Below are positions 27,889 through 37,479 of a stretch of 64,000 nucleotides of DNA, piece after piece. The notes under the pieces are model-generated. The model ran no database searches. It was not told where the DNA came from and saw only the letters and a program-made list of their open reading frames with translations. This DNA comes from Bacillus sp. sid0103. GTDB lineage: Bacteria > Bacillota > Bacilli > Bacillales_B > DSM-18226. The stretch spans positions 62,001 through 126,000 of the forward strand of contig NZ_JAHUWN010000016.1 of the NCBI RefSeq assembly GCF_019219025.1, in the 5' to 3' direction. How positions within the stretch are numbered: position 1 is the stretch's first letter; every line of letters starts with the position of its first letter. Position numbers and translations under genes: made by a program.

Positions 27889-29193
27889 TTATTCGGTTAT
27901 TTCCTCATGAATCAGGATTGGTGCGTCTATTTTTGTTGCTGAAATTTTGATGTTGTTGTAAAGTTTTGTTTTTACTTCTTCTACATTTTCAAAATTGCTG
28001 TAAATAGTTACTAAGGATTGACCTTTGTTGACTTGGTCACCGATTTTCTTTCTTAAGACAAGTCCTACGGCTAAGTCAATAACAGATTCCTTTGTTGCCC
28101 TTCCTGCTCCAAGGATCATCGCGGCTGTTCCGACTTCATCTGCTACGATTTCAGATACATAGCCATCCTCTTTGGCTTCAAGTTCAATGATATATTTTGC
28201 TTGCGGCATTTTCGAAGGATCATCAACAATGGACGCATCTCCACCTTGTGAACTTAAAAATACCTTTAATTTTTCAAGCGCTGAACCGTCTTTAATTACA
28301 CCTTCAAGCTTGGTCCGTGCATCTGCTAATGAGTCTGCTTTTTCAGCTAAATAAACCATATGGCTACCAAGAGTTAAACAAAGTTCCGTTAAATCTTCAG
28401 GACCTTCACCCTTTAATGTATCAATCGCTTCTTTTACTTCTAGGGCGTTCCCAATTGCAAATCCAAGCGGTTGACTCATGTCAGAAATGACAGCCATTGT
28501 TCTTCTGCCGACATTATTTCCGATCCGTACCATTGCTTTTGCAAGTTCGCGAGAATCATCAAGCGTCTTCATAAATGCACCTGCACCGGTTTTTACATCA
28601 AGAACAATTGCATCGGCACCCGCTGCAATCTTTTTACTCATAATTGAACTTGCGATAAGTGGAATACTATCGACCGTTGCTGTCACATCTCTCAACGCAT
28701 AAAGCTTTTTATCTGCAGGAGTTAGATTTCCACTTTGCCCAATTACAGCGATCTTGTTTTTATTTACAAGGTCAATAAATTCCTCATTTTCTATCTCTAC
28801 ATGAAAGCCTTTAACTGCTTCTAATTTATCGATTGTTCCGCCTGTATGACCTAAGCCGCGCCCTGACATTTTGGCAACAGGAACATCAAGTGCAGCAACA
28901 AGTGGTCCTAGTACTAGAGTTGTTGTGTCACCCACACCGCCAGTTGAATGTTTGTCTACTTTAATTCCTTCTATTTGCGATAAATCAATTTGGTCACCTG
29001 ATTCAACCATTGCCATAGTCAAATCGGCTCTTTCCTGCTCAGTCATCCCTTTAAAAAAGATAGCCATAGTTAAGGCGCTGACTTGGTAATCTGGAATTGA
29101 TCCATCGGTATAACCATTGATAATAAATTTAATTTCTTCTTTCGATAATTCTTGTCCATCTCTTTTTTTCTCTATTAAGTCTACCATCCTCAT
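27889..29193 (-). CDS. pdp: Pyrimidine-nucleoside phosphorylase
   Basis: Splits thymidine, deoxyuridine and uridine into base and sugar 1-phosphate; 434 residues, the usual length. The phosphate-binding [14 protein letters not shown] is at about 80-93, [14 protein letters not shown] at about 114-127, and [20 protein letters not shown] at about 182-201. The start at 29193 gives [10 protein letters not shown], as in B. subtilis Pdp; several GTG/ATG codons precede it in frame. It follows punA by 38 bases. In B. subtilis pdp sits with dra-nupC instead, so the salvage genes are grouped differently here. Confidence 0.95.
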   Translation of the reverse strand: MRMVDLIEKKRDGQELSKEEIKFIINGYTDGSIPDYQVSALTMAIFFKGMTEQERADLTMAMVESGDQIDLSQIEGIKVDKHSTGGVGDTTTLVLGPLVAALDVPVAKMSGRGLGHTGGTIDKLEAVKGFHVEIENEEFIDLVNKNKIAVIGQSGNLTPADKKLYALRDVTATVDSIPLIASSIMSKKIAAGADAIVLDVKTGAGAFMKTLDDSRELAKAMVRIGNNVGRRTMAVISDMSQPLGFAIGNALEVKEAIDTLKGEGPEDLTELCLTLGSHMVYLAEKADSLADARTKLEGVIKDGSALEKLKVFLSSQGGDASIVDDPSKMPQAKYIIELEAKEDGYVSEIVADEVGTAAMILGAGRATKESVIDLAVGLVLRKKIGDQVNKGQSLVTIYSNFENVEEVKTKLYNNIKISATKIDAPILIHEEITE

Positions 29194-29231
29194 CATAATC
29201 ACCACTTTACGTAAATTTCCTATATAGAATT

Positions 29232-30053
29232 TTATTGTGCAATCGTTTTAACGATTTCTTTGATATATTGAAGGAAGTCAGCTTTAACTCTCTCGGTTGT
29301 TTCAATAACCTCATCATGGGTTAGCGGTTGGTCAAGAATTCCTGCTGCCATGTTTGAAATACATGAAATACCAAGAACCTTCATACCGCTATGACGGGCC
29401 ACGATTACTTCCGGTACAGTTGACATTCCGACTGCATCTCCGCCCATTGCTCGAACCATCCGTATTTCAGCTGGTGTTTCATAAACAGGCCCAGGATTTC
29501 CGAAATAAACTCCTTCTTTAACATTGATGTTTAGACGGCTGGCAATTTCCCTTGCAGCTGCACGTAATTCTTTCGTATACGCCTCTGACATATCAGGGAA
29601 ACGGACACCAAGCTTGGAATCATTTGGTCCGATTAACGGATTTGTACCCATATTATTAATATGATCCGAGATAATCATTAAATCACCTGCTGCGAAACTC
29701 TCATTAACTCCGCCTGCAGCATTGGTCACGATTAACATGTCAACCCCTAACTCTTTCATAACGCGGACGGGGAAGGTTACTTTATCCATACTATATCCTT
29801 CATAGAAATGGAAACGTCCTTGCATGGCCACAACTTCTACATCACTTAATAATCCAAACACCAGTTGACCAGCATGACCTTCAACCGTAGAGATTGGAAA
29901 ATCTGGAATCTCATTATATGGAATTTTTACTGGGTTCTCAATTTCATCTGCTAATACTCCAAGACCAGAACCTAAAATGAGTCCTATTTTAGGTGTATTT
30001 GCATATTTCTGTTTTAAAAAGCTTGAAGCATTTTGAATTTTTTCAGTGTTCAT
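29232..30053 (-). CDS. punA: Purine-nucleoside phosphorylase I
   Basis: Trimeric-type phosphorylase for guanosine, inosine and their deoxy forms, 273 residues. Motifs: [18 protein letters not shown] at about 25-42 for phosphate, [11 protein letters not shown] at about 78-88, [16 protein letters not shown] at about 109-124 and the base-site Glu in [17 protein letters not shown]. It lies 13 bases after deoB and belongs to the deoB-punA-pdp unit. The B. subtilis name is also pupG or deoD2. Confidence 0.94.
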   Translation of the reverse strand: MNTEKIQNASSFLKQKYANTPKIGLILGSGLGVLADEIENPVKIPYNEIPDFPISTVEGHAGQLVFGLLSDVEVVAMQGRFHFYEGYSMDKVTFPVRVMKELGVDMLIVTNAAGGVNESFAAGDLMIISDHINNMGTNPLIGPNDSKLGVRFPDMSEAYTKELRAAAREIASRLNINVKEGVYFGNPGPVYETPAEIRMVRAMGGDAVGMSTVPEVIVARHSGMKVLGISCISNMAAGILDQPLTHDEVIETTERVKADFLQYIKEIVKTIAQ

Positions 30054-30066
30054 TCTTATACCCCTT

Positions 30067-31251
30067 TTATTTCAATTCATTTAAAAAGCTTTTTCCGTAG
30101 TTAGGTAATTTGACATTAAAGTTTTCAGCAACAGTTGCCCCAAGATCAGCAAAAGTCTCTCGTAGTGGGAGTTCTTTCCCTTCGCTCATGCTCTTTGAAT
30201 AAACTAATAAAGGTACATATTCACGTGTATGGTCCGTACCTGGTGCCACTGGATCATTACCGTGGTCGGCGGTAATCATTAATAGGTCGTCTGCTTTTAA
30301 TTTCGCAAATACTTCTGGGAGACGAGCATCATATTCTTCTAATGCTTTTCCATAGCCCTCAGGGTCACGGCGGTGTCCATATAATGCATCAAAATCAACT
30401 AGATTTACGAAACTAATTCCGGTAAAATCCATATCCAAGGTTTCCACTAACTTATCCATTCCATCCATGTTAGAAACCGTTCTTAATGACTTTGTTACTC
30501 CTTCTCCGTCATAGATATCGGATATTTTCCCAATGGCAATGACATCATAGCCACCATCTTTTAATTCGCTCATAACCGTCCGGTCGAATGGTTTAAGTGC
30601 GTAATCATGACGGTTCGAGGTGCGTTTAAAGTTCCCCGGTTCACCTAAGAATGGGCGGGCAATTACACGTCCAACCATATACTTTTCATCCAGCGTTAAT
30701 TCACGGGCAATTTTACAAATTTCATATAGCTCTTCAAGCGGAATAATTTCTTCATGTGCTGCAATCTGAAGTACGGAATCAGCTGAAGTATAGACAATCA
30801 ATGCCCCTGTCTTCATATGCTCTTCGCCTAACTCAACGAGGATTTCGGTTCCACTTGCAGGCTTATTGCCAATAATTTTTCGACCTGTACGCTTTTCCAA
30901 TTCGGAAAGAAGTTCATCAGGAAATCCCTCTGGGAATACCTGAAAAGGAGTTTGGATATTTAAACCCATGATTTCCCAGTGTCCCGTCATGGTATCTTTA
31001 CCGTTAGATGCTTCCATCATTTTCGTGTAAAATGCTAACGGTTTTTCTGCCTTTTCTATTCCTTGTATTTCACGGATATTACTTAAACCTAACTTGCCCA
31101 TATGTGGCATGTTTAGACCGTTCATTCTTTCCGCAATATGGCCAAAAGTATCCGCACCTTTGTCACCAAACTTTTCAGCATCAGGCGCTTCTCCAATCCC
31201 TACTGAGTCCATAACAATAATAAAAATACGTTTATATTTATTTGCAGCCAT
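30067..31251 (-). CDS. deoB: Phosphopentomutase
   Basis: Mn-dependent mutase that interconverts (deoxy)ribose 1- and 5-phosphate, 394 residues. Alkaline-phosphatase fold with metal motifs [14 protein letters not shown] at about 12-25 and [20 protein letters not shown] at about 323-342; the acceptor Thr is in [10 protein letters not shown] at about 89-98. First gene of the salvage unit; a perfect cre site lies just upstream. B. subtilis name drm. Confidence 0.96.
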   Translation of the reverse strand: MAANKYKRIFIIVMDSVGIGEAPDAEKFGDKGADTFGHIAERMNGLNMPHMGKLGLSNIREIQGIEKAEKPLAFYTKMMEASNGKDTMTGHWEIMGLNIQTPFQVFPEGFPDELLSELEKRTGRKIIGNKPASGTEILVELGEEHMKTGALIVYTSADSVLQIAAHEEIIPLEELYEICKIARELTLDEKYMVGRVIARPFLGEPGNFKRTSNRHDYALKPFDRTVMSELKDGGYDVIAIGKISDIYDGEGVTKSLRTVSNMDGMDKLVETLDMDFTGISFVNLVDFDALYGHRRDPEGYGKALEEYDARLPEVFAKLKADDLLMITADHGNDPVAPGTDHTREYVPLLVYSKSMSEGKELPLRETFADLGATVAENFNVKLPNYGKSFLNELK

Positions 31252-31275
31252 TTAATTCTTCCTCCTTCTACAACT

Positions 31276-31290
31276 AGAAAACGTTTGCAA
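31276..31290 (-). promoter_or_regulatory. Catabolite-responsive element (cre) before deoB
   Basis: Minus-strand TTGCAAACGTTTTCT matches WTGNAANCGNWNNCW at every position. It lies 25-40 bases before the deoB start, where CcpA binding would block transcription. Confidence 0.7.
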
Positions 31291-31403
31291 ATATTCAAAT
31301 CATATAAATATGTTGCCCTCATTATATAGGTTTATGAAAACTAATATAATTCTATTCGTCAGAAGTCTGACATCTCTATTGTACTAAATGTTTCAGAAAT
31401 TAC

Positions 31404-31437
31404 AAGAAAAAAGCCACCAAAATTGAGGCAGCTTTTT
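31404..31437 (-). terminator. Terminator after xerD
   Basis: Minus-strand AGCTGCC and GGTGGCT arms followed by TTTTTTC; the stem has mismatches. It separates xerD from deoB. Confidence 0.6.
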
Positions 31438-31472
31438 GACAATTATATGTCTTTTTTAATACTTCGATTCTA

Positions 31473-32360
31473 TTAAGCTCGTGGATGGAATTTACTATAT
31501 ACATCTTTTAACTTTGTTTTTGTAACCTGTGTATATATTTGTGTTGTTGAGATATCAGCATGCCCCAACATTTCTTGGACTGCTCGTAAATCGGCACCAT
31601 TTTCTAACAAATGCGTTGCAAATGAATGTCGAAGGGTATGTGGTGTAAGCTCCTTATTGATCCCGGCTTCTTGCGTAAGCTTTTTCAAAATTTTCCAGAA
31701 CCCTTGCCGTGTCAACCGTTTCCCTTGATGATTTAAAAACAAAGCCTGATCCATATGTTTCGTGGAAACAAACCGGGGTCTTCCTTCTTCTAAATAATAC
31801 TTTATTGCCACAGTAGCAGTTCGGCCAATTGGTATGATTCTTTCCTTTTTCCCATTGCAGCGAACAAAACCCATAGATAACTGAACATTATCAATCTCAA
31901 GACCTATTAGTTCACTAACACGGATACCTGTCGCATATAGCAGTTCGAGCATTGCCTTATCCCTAATTCCAAAATGATCATTTGGTTTTGGTGTCTCTAA
32001 CAGGACCTCTACTTCCTTCAAACTTAATACATTGGGAAGTGACCTTTCATGCCTTGGTGTTTCAATTTGAACTGACGGATCTTGATCTGTTTCCTTTGCC
32101 CTTAATAAGTATTGATGAAATGCCCGTATGGAAGCAATGTGTCGTGCCAAGGTTTTCTGTGATTTCCCTTGGTCTTTTAAAAATTTTAAAAAATGAACAA
32201 TATGAACTCTTTGTACATCATTTAAAGAATGGACGGATTCCACATTTACCAAATAATGAAGATAGCTTTTTAAATCTCGCTCATACGCCATAATGGTATT
32301 CTTAGATAACCCTTTTTCATTAATTAAGTATTGCATAAAATCCTTTAATTGCTCGTCCAT
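31473..32360 (-). CDS. xerD: Site-specific tyrosine recombinase XerD
   Basis: Resolves chromosome dimers at dif together with XerC, 295 residues. An N-terminal SAM-like DNA-binding domain ([20 protein letters not shown]) is followed by the catalytic domain with all active residues: Arg in ATGIRVSEL at about 146, [16 protein letters not shown] at about 242-257 and [13 protein letters not shown] with the nucleophile Tyr at about 277. It lies 5 bases after yqzK. B. subtilis name ripX. It is not a mobile-element integrase: length and context are chromosomal. Confidence 0.95.
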   Translation of the reverse strand: MDEQLKDFMQYLINEKGLSKNTIMAYERDLKSYLHYLVNVESVHSLNDVQRVHIVHFLKFLKDQGKSQKTLARHIASIRAFHQYLLRAKETDQDPSVQIETPRHERSLPNVLSLKEVEVLLETPKPNDHFGIRDKAMLELLYATGIRVSELIGLEIDNVQLSMGFVRCNGKKERIIPIGRTATVAIKYYLEEGRPRFVSTKHMDQALFLNHQGKRLTRQGFWKILKKLTQEAGINKELTPHTLRHSFATHLLENGADLRAVQEMLGHADISTTQIYTQVTKTKLKDVYSKFHPRA

Positions 32361-32365
32361 CGCAT

Positions 32366-32593
32366 TTACTCCCCATTTAAATAAAACAACATCAGCCGAT
32401 CGAACAAGGAAGAATTGTCTTCATTCACTGCGTTCGAAACCTTGAGTGCAGCTCCTTCCGGTTCATCATAGCGATGATAATTTTGATATTCTTCATTTAC
32501 CAACATGATACCATAATAGAAAAGAATCGTGCATCCTGTGAATATAATAAAAACTTTTAAGGTTTTTAGTGCTGCTTTAATAAATGTGATCAT
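32366..32593 (-). CDS. yqzK: YqzK family small membrane protein (DUF4227)
   Basis: Protein of 75 residues with one membrane segment (about 10-32) and a hydrophilic tail ending [12 protein letters not shown]. The same small gene lies between fur and xerD in B. subtilis. It ends 5 bases before xerD and is likely in the same transcript. Function unknown. Confidence 0.8.
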   Translation of the reverse strand: MITFIKAALKTLKVFIIFTGCTILFYYGIMLVNEEYQNYHRYDEPEGAALKVSNAVNEDNSSLFDRLMLFYLNGE

Positions 32594-32707
32594 TGTGCTT
32601 CCCCCAATTCCAATCGTCTAGTAAAATGTATGCCAAAATGGACAACTTTTATACCTAATCATTGGTAATATAGAGAAGCTTCAATTAAACGAATGTAAAT
32701 AAACCAA

Positions 32708-32738
32708 AAGAAAAAAGCCCTTTTCACGGAGCTTTTTT
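32708..32738 (-). terminator. Terminator after fur
   Basis: Minus-strand AAAAAAGC...GCTTTTTT stem followed by TTTC, just after the fur stop. Confidence 0.7.
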
Positions 32739-32741
32739 CGG

Positions 32742-33206
32742 TTAATCTTCTTTTTCTTCGTCTTTTTCTTTGTCCTGGCATCGGTAGCAGATTCCATGAA
32801 AAGTAAGGCGATGGTCTTTTATTTTAAAATTCCATTTACGTTCTACAATTGCTTCAACATCTTCAAGTAAATCCTCTTGAATTTCATCGACCGCACCACA
32901 TTCAATGCAAACAAGATGGTGATGAAAATGTGCTGCGCCTTCCTGCCTGAGGTCATACCGGGAAACCCCATCCCCAAAATTTATTTTATCAACAATTTTT
33001 AATTCCGTTAATAATTCCAACGTTCGATAAACAGTTGCTAAACCAATTTCAGGCGATTTTTCTTTTACGAGGAGGTACACATCTTCCGCACTCAAATGAT
33101 CCTCTTCATTTTCTAATAAAACTCGAACGGTTGCCTCACGCTGAGGTGTTAGTTTATAACTTGCTGAATGCAACTGTTTTTTAATTCTCTCAATTCTAGT
33201 TTCCAT
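32742..33206 (-). CDS. fur: Ferric uptake regulator Fur
   Basis: Iron-responsive repressor of 154 residues. The winged-helix domain (about 12-85) has RLKTPQREATVRVLL-like sequence (KLTPQREATVRVLL here); the metal and dimer domain has HFHHHLVCIECGAVDE at about 92-107 and a second Cys pair CYRCQ near 142-146, the structural zinc site. Of the Fur, Zur and PerR paralogues, the position beside yqzK-xerD and spoIIM identifies Fur. A PerR box upstream suggests peroxide control. Confidence 0.94.
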   Translation of the reverse strand: METRIERIKKQLHSASYKLTPQREATVRVLLENEEDHLSAEDVYLLVKEKSPEIGLATVYRTLELLTELKIVDKINFGDGVSRYDLRQEGAAHFHHHLVCIECGAVDEIQEDLLEDVEAIVERKWNFKIKDHRLTFHGICYRCQDKEKDEEKED

Positions 33207-33242
33207 CCTGAAGTCCCTCCCTCGCCACTGTTAATTCTCATT

Positions 33243-33283
33243 ATAACAGATGGCAATTGAGAATCAAACTAAAATTATTATAA
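33243..33283 (-). promoter_or_regulatory. fur promoter with PerR box
   Basis: Minus-strand TTGATT (33262-33267) and TATAAT about 16 bases downstream form the promoter. TTATAATAATTTTAG (33269-33283), immediately upstream of the -35, matches the PerR box TTATAATNATTATAA with two mismatches. B. subtilis fur is known to be PerR-controlled. Confidence 0.6.
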
Positions 33284-33324
33284 ACAAAAACAAAGTATTA
33301 CTAATAATTAATATTATATGATAA

Positions 33325-33972
33325 TTATTTTAAACTAGTTGAACTTATGATGGTTTTCATTAACCATGGCGAAAGATAGGCCTCGATTCCAGATGCGGCA
33401 GATATAAAAACTACCGCTACAATCAAAGCAAAAATGTATCTTTTAAAAAAAGGAAGGATTGGTTGGGCATATTTTTTCATAAACTGCTTTTTGATCATTC
33501 TGAGTGAGAAAATTACAGATAATGCTGCCATCATTATGAAGACGGGAATGATAATCAAATTCTGAGGTAATATTGATACAAAGGCAAGCATGAACCCCTG
33601 CCAGCCCATTTGGCTGACAAGAAAACCAACGGTGAACCCAACTACCATACCTTTGATAAATAATAGAATCAAAATAACCGGAAGACCAATAATTGAAATA
33701 CCAAGTATCCACATGAGCCCAATGAATTTACTGTTATGGAATAAGCTTTGTAAGAATAAATCATTGTCTTGGGCATCTTTTCCACTTGAGACTTGTCCAA
33801 AAAATTGTGATAAATAATAGAATAAATCTTCCTTCTGGGTAATGCTCATACTGTTTACGACAATTGCCCCAAAGATTACTCCCATTAAAAATAAAACGAC
33901 AATAAACAAAAAAATTGAGGAATGCTCACGGAAATAACTAGCGGCATCGGACTGGTACAATCGTTTTTTCAT
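33325..33972 (-). CDS. spoIIM: Stage II sporulation protein M
   Basis: Mother-cell membrane protein of the DMP (SpoIID-SpoIIM-SpoIIP) machine that thins septal peptidoglycan and drives engulfment, 215 residues. Five hydrophobic segments are visible (about 18-40, 75-100, 102-125, 130-155, 180-200). RBS GGAGGAAA. A SigE-type promoter lies upstream, as expected. Confidence 0.94.
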   Translation of the reverse strand: MKKRLYQSDAASYFREHSSIFLFIVVLFLMGVIFGAIVVNSMSITQKEDLFYYLSQFFGQVSSGKDAQDNDLFLQSLFHNSKFIGLMWILGISIIGLPVILILLFIKGMVVGFTVGFLVSQMGWQGFMLAFVSILPQNLIIIPVFIMMAALSVIFSLRMIKKQFMKKYAQPILPFFKRYIFALIVAVVFISAASGIEAYLSPWLMKTIISSTSLK

Positions 33973-34009
33973 TTGCGTTTCCTCCTACTATTCTCAGTTC
34001 AGTTAATAC

Positions 34010-34037
34010 AGTGTATGCCAGTCTAGTATTTCTATGC
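34010..34037 (-). promoter_or_regulatory. SigE-type promoter for spoIIM
   Basis: Minus-strand GCATAGA (34031-34037), 13 bases, CATACACT (34010-34017). The -10 fits the SigE consensus fully. Confidence 0.65.
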
Positions 34038-34062
34038 TTAAAATTTAATAGATTACAGAATA

Positions 34063-34094
34063 AACCCCGATGTCTTTTGGCTACCGGGGTTTAC
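34063..34094 (-). terminator. Terminator after the endonuclease Q gene
   Basis: Minus-strand AAACCCCG...CGGGGTTT stem with a loop of about 15 bases, directly after the stop codon. Confidence 0.65.
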
Positions 34095-34100
34095 TTTTTA

Positions 34101-35264
34101 TTAATTCGAAATTTTTCCGTATTTTCCACCGCCGCCGGCTGCTAGAGTTACTTTACCTTCTCTAGCTTTCAGAATTAGGACAGCTATTTTTTCGGGGACC
34201 ACTTCTTTCAAACCATCATATGGAACATCATGTAAAATCGCCATTTCACTGCCAAAGTGATCGACCAGCTTCTCCAGTAGGCGAGGCCCTAAACCAGGAA
34301 TAAACTCGAGCGGGACTTGATGGATATACGGAGGTCGATCTGCAGGTCCTTGTTCAGCCGTTTTTAATTCGAGGATACGGTCAGCAACACCTTTAATAAT
34401 CTTTATGGTTCCACATTGGGTGCATAGTTGATCATCGTTTGCTGCTGGATTAAGGCATTCTGCACAAACTGTTTTATGATATTTACCAAGCAAAGGATCA
34501 AGACCATAATTCGCGATGATTCTACGTCCATCTTCCTTCTTTAACGCTTTTTGCAACTCTAAAAATGTTGGTTCTTTCATCGCAATGACTTGGTATTCTC
34601 GGGCAATTTTTGCAAGGGAATGGGCATCAGAATTTGTAACAAAAGTATAATTATGCAATTCCTTTATTTGATCCGCCATATAGGTATCGGAGCTTAGTCC
34701 AAGTTCAATTGCATCAACCAATTCTGGGTCTAATACCTCTGTCAAAGACTGATTGACACCTTTCCCATATAAGCTTTTAAAGGGCGTGAACACATGGGCA
34801 GGAATGAAGATTCCTCCTAACTCCTTAACCTTCTTTTGCAAAGTTAGGCCCGAGGCATAGATCCTTTGTGAGCTTAGTTGAATATTTTTTAAGTTGCCAG
34901 ACAGCCATGATGAAAACTCCCTCATGACGGAAAGATTCGGAAAATACGAGAGCAAATGAATAGGCCCATTGCATTGTTGATCATAAACTTCTAATTCAGA
35001 ACCAGGAATAACCGTTAAATCACCAAATACCAAGCCCCCATCGGGATGTTCTACTATATCTCCACTTTGAATAAGACTTTCCATTTCGAGGATGACTTCA
35101 GGAGAATGACTATCAATGATTCCCACCATATTTAGCCCCTTCTCATGGCGAGCATGTTCAATGATATTCGTAAAGGTTAGTGATTTGGCCCCTGTGATTT
35201 TTACTGGCTTGCCTGTCCATGTCCGGCCAATATGAATATGTAAATCTACAAAGTAGCGGTTCAT
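34101..35264 (-). CDS. yqxK: Endonuclease Q (EndoQ) family, YqxK
   Basis: DNA repair endonuclease of 387 residues; characterised homologues in Thermococcales and Bacillus pumilus cut 5' of deaminated bases and abasic sites. The PHP-like catalytic domain has DLHIHIGRTW at 7-16, DSHSPE at about 51-56 and TNSDAHS at about 206-212. A Cys4 zinc site (CAEC, CTQC) is at about 257-275, then a helix-hairpin-helix (EFIPGLGPRLLEKLVDHFG) at about 319-337. It overlaps nudF by 4 bases. Confidence 0.88.
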   Translation of the reverse strand: MNRYFVDLHIHIGRTWTGKPVKITGAKSLTFTNIIEHARHEKGLNMVGIIDSHSPEVILEMESLIQSGDIVEHPDGGLVFGDLTVIPGSELEVYDQQCNGPIHLLSYFPNLSVMREFSSWLSGNLKNIQLSSQRIYASGLTLQKKVKELGGIFIPAHVFTPFKSLYGKGVNQSLTEVLDPELVDAIELGLSSDTYMADQIKELHNYTFVTNSDAHSLAKIAREYQVIAMKEPTFLELQKALKKEDGRRIIANYGLDPLLGKYHKTVCAECLNPAANDDQLCTQCGTIKIIKGVADRILELKTAEQGPADRPPYIHQVPLEFIPGLGPRLLEKLVDHFGSEMAILHDVPYDGLKEVVPEKIAVLILKAREGKVTLAAGGGGKYGKISN

Positions 35265-35815
35265 TTATTTTTCAACGCCTCTTGTAACTGTAAATACTGC
35301 ACAGCGAAAATGGTTTTAGCATCATAGATCTTTTGCTCTTTTATATATTGGATAGCTTCTTCAAGGGTTAATTCCTCGAGATTTACAAATTCGTCTTCGT
35401 CGAGTGCTGCTGCATTTTCTTTTTTCGATAACCCTGTTGCAACATAGACATGGACGATTTCATCGGCAAATCCTGGCGAGGTATAAAAAGAGGTGAGCCA
35501 ATCTAGGCTCTTACATTCATAGCCAGTCTCTTCTTCAAGTTCTCGGCGAGCACAAAGCGCTGGTTCTTCCCCTTTTTCCAATTTTCCAGCGGGGATTTCA
35601 ACAATGGTCCGTTCTAGTGCTTTCCTGTATTGCTCGACCATAACGACTTTCTTATCATCCGTAATGGCTAAAATAGCTACAGCTCCGGGATGTTTGACGA
35701 TCTCCCGTTTGGATTGTTTCCCGTTCGGAAGTTCAACATCCTGGAGATGAAGACTGATAACTTTTCCAGAGAAAATTTCTTCGCTCTGGAGCGTTTTTTC
35801 TTCGAGATTGCTCAT
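35261..35815 (-). CDS. nudF: ADP-ribose pyrophosphatase NudF
   Basis: Nudix hydrolase of 184 residues that splits ADP-ribose to AMP and ribose 5-phosphate. The Nudix box is GEEPALCARRELEEETGYE, preceded by the substrate strand EIPAGKLEKG and followed by the proline-type determinant FYTSPGFADE. The start at 35815 has AGGAG 8 bases upstream. Divergent from mciZ and coupled to the EndoQ gene by a 4-base overlap. Confidence 0.92.
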   Translation of the reverse strand: MSNLEEKTLQSEEIFSGKVISLHLQDVELPNGKQSKREIVKHPGAVAILAITDDKKVVMVEQYRKALERTIVEIPAGKLEKGEEPALCARRELEEETGYECKSLDWLTSFYTSPGFADEIVHVYVATGLSKKENAAALDEDEFVNLEELTLEEAIQYIKEQKIYDAKTIFAVQYLQLQEALKNK

Positions 35816-35829
35816 TAGGGTCACTCCTG

Positions 35830-35857
35830 TTCTATTCCTATAATCTGCTCATACATT
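35830..35857 (+). promoter_or_regulatory. SigE-type promoter for mciZ
   Basis: TTCTATT (35830-35836), 13 bases, CATACATT (35850-35857). The -10 fits the SigE consensus and the -35 in part. B. subtilis mciZ is SigE-controlled. Confidence 0.55.
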
Positions 35858-35886
35858 TTACCATACTTTATTTGGAGGGGTATGGG

Positions 35887-36018
35887 ATGAAGGTGTATGT
35901 TCACGAAAAGGGAATCATTCTGGTTGGAAAAGGATGGGAAGTGCTGCAAAAACTAAAAGAATACAATAAAGATTCTCTCACCGTTTCCGAATGGGTTGAA
36001 AAGGTTTATAAAAAATAA
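35887..36018 (+). CDS. mciZ: Mother cell inhibitor of FtsZ, MciZ
   Basis: Peptide of 43 residues resembling B. subtilis MciZ in length and pattern: MKVYVHEKGIILVGKGWEVL, then QKLKEYNKD, where the KG-x-LVGK-WE-x-KLKEY spacing is shared. In B. subtilis it caps FtsZ filaments in the mother cell during sporulation. GGAGGGG precedes the ATG, and the nudF neighbour matches the B. subtilis locus. Here the peptide is a few residues longer and ends in SEWVEKVYKK. Confidence 0.85.
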   Translation: MKVYVHEKGIILVGKGWEVLQKLKEYNKDSLTVSEWVEKVYKK

Positions 36019-36057
36019 TGTCTTTCAATTGTAGTCTGTCCTTTTCTTTATTAAAAT

Positions 36058-36135
36058 TGCTGTGTTACAGGTTACTGTTTTATTTTATAGCCAAGCTGAT
36101 TGGAGTGGAAATCAACAGCCAAGTTAAACAGAACC
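36058..36135 (-). repeat. Family A repeat, short form
   Basis: Reverse-oriented copy: GCTGTGTTACAGGTTACTG at one end, GCCAAGTTAAACAGAACC at the other, and GATTGGAGTGGAAATCAAC in the middle, which joins the two core halves without the central segment. It fits the flanks of the long copy at 37480 closely. Confidence 0.75.
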
Positions 36136-36166
36136 ATTAACATTGTAGAAAAGGACGGGTGATATT

Positions 36167-37078
36167 TTGAAAAAGAGAAGACTTGGAAATTCAGATTTGT
36201 ATGTAACGGAATTAGGTCTAGGTTGTATGTCAATTGGAACGGAAGAGAAAACAGCTAGGAAAATTATTGAAGCCTCCCTTGAGGAGGGGATCAATTATTT
36301 TGATACAGCTGATTTATATGATTTTGGTGAAAATGAAAAAATTGTCGGGGCAGCATTAAAGGAAATCCGTGAACATGTGATTATTGCAACTAAAGTCGGG
36401 AACCGCTGGAATCAAGATAAGAAAGGATGGTCATGGGACCCATCAAAGTCATATATAAAGGAAGAAGTCAAACAAAGTCTTAAACGACTGGGGACGGACT
36501 ATATCGATCTTTATCAGTTGCATGGCGGGACAATCGATGATCCAATTGAGGAAACCATTGAAGCGTTTGAGGAGTTAAAAGAAGAAGGCTTTATCCGCTA
36601 TTATGGCATTTCATCAATTCGCCCGAATGTAATTAGGGAATATGTTAAAAAGTCTAGTATCGTTTCAGTAATGATGCAATATAGTCTCTTAGACCGTCGC
36701 CCCGAAGAAGAAGCACTGCCACTTTTACAGGAACATGGCGTTAGCGTCGTCACGCGCGGACCACTTGCAAAAGGACTTTTAAGCGACAAAATGCTCGAGA
36801 AGGTAACCGAGAAGGGTTATCAAGACTACAGCTTAAACGAGTTGAATAATATCTTGCCATTGCTAAAGGAAAAGGTAGCAGCCTCACGCACATTTACAGA
36901 GATCGCTCTTCAGTATAATCTCGCAAATCCCGCTGTTGCCTCTGTTGTAGCCGGTGCAAGCAGTCCTGAGCAAATTAGAAGTAATGCGAAAGCCATCAGA
37001 AGCCAGCCCCTGTCTGAGGAAGAAGTTTCAATCATGAAAGAATTAACGAAAGCAAGTATTTATAACGATCACCGATAA
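36167..37078 (+). CDS. yqkF: Aldo/keto reductase YqkF
   Basis: NADP-dependent oxidoreductase of 303 residues with a TIM-barrel fold. The catalytic tetrad is visible: Asp in FDTADLYDFGENE (with its Tyr) at about 45-57, Lys in IIATKVGNRW at about 74-83 and His in YQLHGGTIDDP at about 114-124; the C-terminal NADP site is VVAGASSPEQIRSNAKAI. The start is a TTG after AAGGACGGGTG. The physiological substrate is unknown. Convergent with yqkE. Confidence 0.9.
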   Translation: MKKRRLGNSDLYVTELGLGCMSIGTEEKTARKIIEASLEEGINYFDTADLYDFGENEKIVGAALKEIREHVIIATKVGNRWNQDKKGWSWDPSKSYIKEEVKQSLKRLGTDYIDLYQLHGGTIDDPIEETIEAFEELKEEGFIRYYGISSIRPNVIREYVKKSSIVSVMMQYSLLDRRPEEEALPLLQEHGVSVVTRGPLAKGLLSDKMLEKVTEKGYQDYSLNELNNILPLLKEKVAASRTFTEIALQYNLANPAVASVVAGASSPEQIRSNAKAIRSQPLSEEEVSIMKELTKASIYNDHR

Positions 37079-37110
37079 AAAGGAGAGCGCTCGTTTGCTC
37101 TCCTTTTTAT
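37078..37110. terminator. Bidirectional terminator between yqkF and yqkE
   Basis: AAAAGGAGAGC and GCTCTCCTTTT arms with a loop of about 8 bases, flanked by A and T runs. Confidence 0.85.
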
Positions 37111-37116
37111 TACTAT

Positions 37117-37371
37117 TTACTTAAACTCCTTCCAGTTAATGCTGCTCTCATTTAATAGTTCTTCAAAAGATTTGTTTTTTTCTTTTAATCTTCTTTCTTT
37201 CCGCTTTCTTTGCTCTTCTTCTTCTTTTCTTTTTTCTTCTGCTGCTTTTAGCTGCTCCTGTTGTTCTTTTAATTGTTTGAATAGATCTGGATTAATCATA
37301 TCGCCAAGCGTAACCGCTGCATCATCTTTTTTGGGTTTCGATTGATTTTTTTGTCTGTTTTGCTTTTTCAT
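37117..37371 (-). CDS. yqkE: YqkE family protein (DUF3886)
   Basis: Small, highly charged protein of 84 residues. Residues 1-20 are basic, AVTLGDMINPDLFKQLKEQQ follows at about 19-38, and about 35-70 is a Lys/Glu/Arg-rich coiled coil. Recognised from sequence and from its place after yqkF. Function unknown. Confidence 0.82.
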   Translation of the reverse strand: MKKQNRQKNQSKPKKDDAAVTLGDMINPDLFKQLKEQQEQLKAAEEKRKEEEEQRKRKERRLKEKNKSFEELLNESSINWKEFK

Positions 37372-37479
37372 TCAAAACGCCTCCGTAATCAAAATTTCAT
37401 TTATATTATACCATGTAATCAAAGATGCCCACAGAAAAAAGCAGGCTAGTCCTAGTGAGCCTGCTCTTCCTAATATTTT

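Noticed and set aside
31473..32360. Tyrosine recombinase as a sign of an integrated element
   Set aside because: Length, intact Xer motifs and the yqzK-fur neighbours identify chromosomal XerD.
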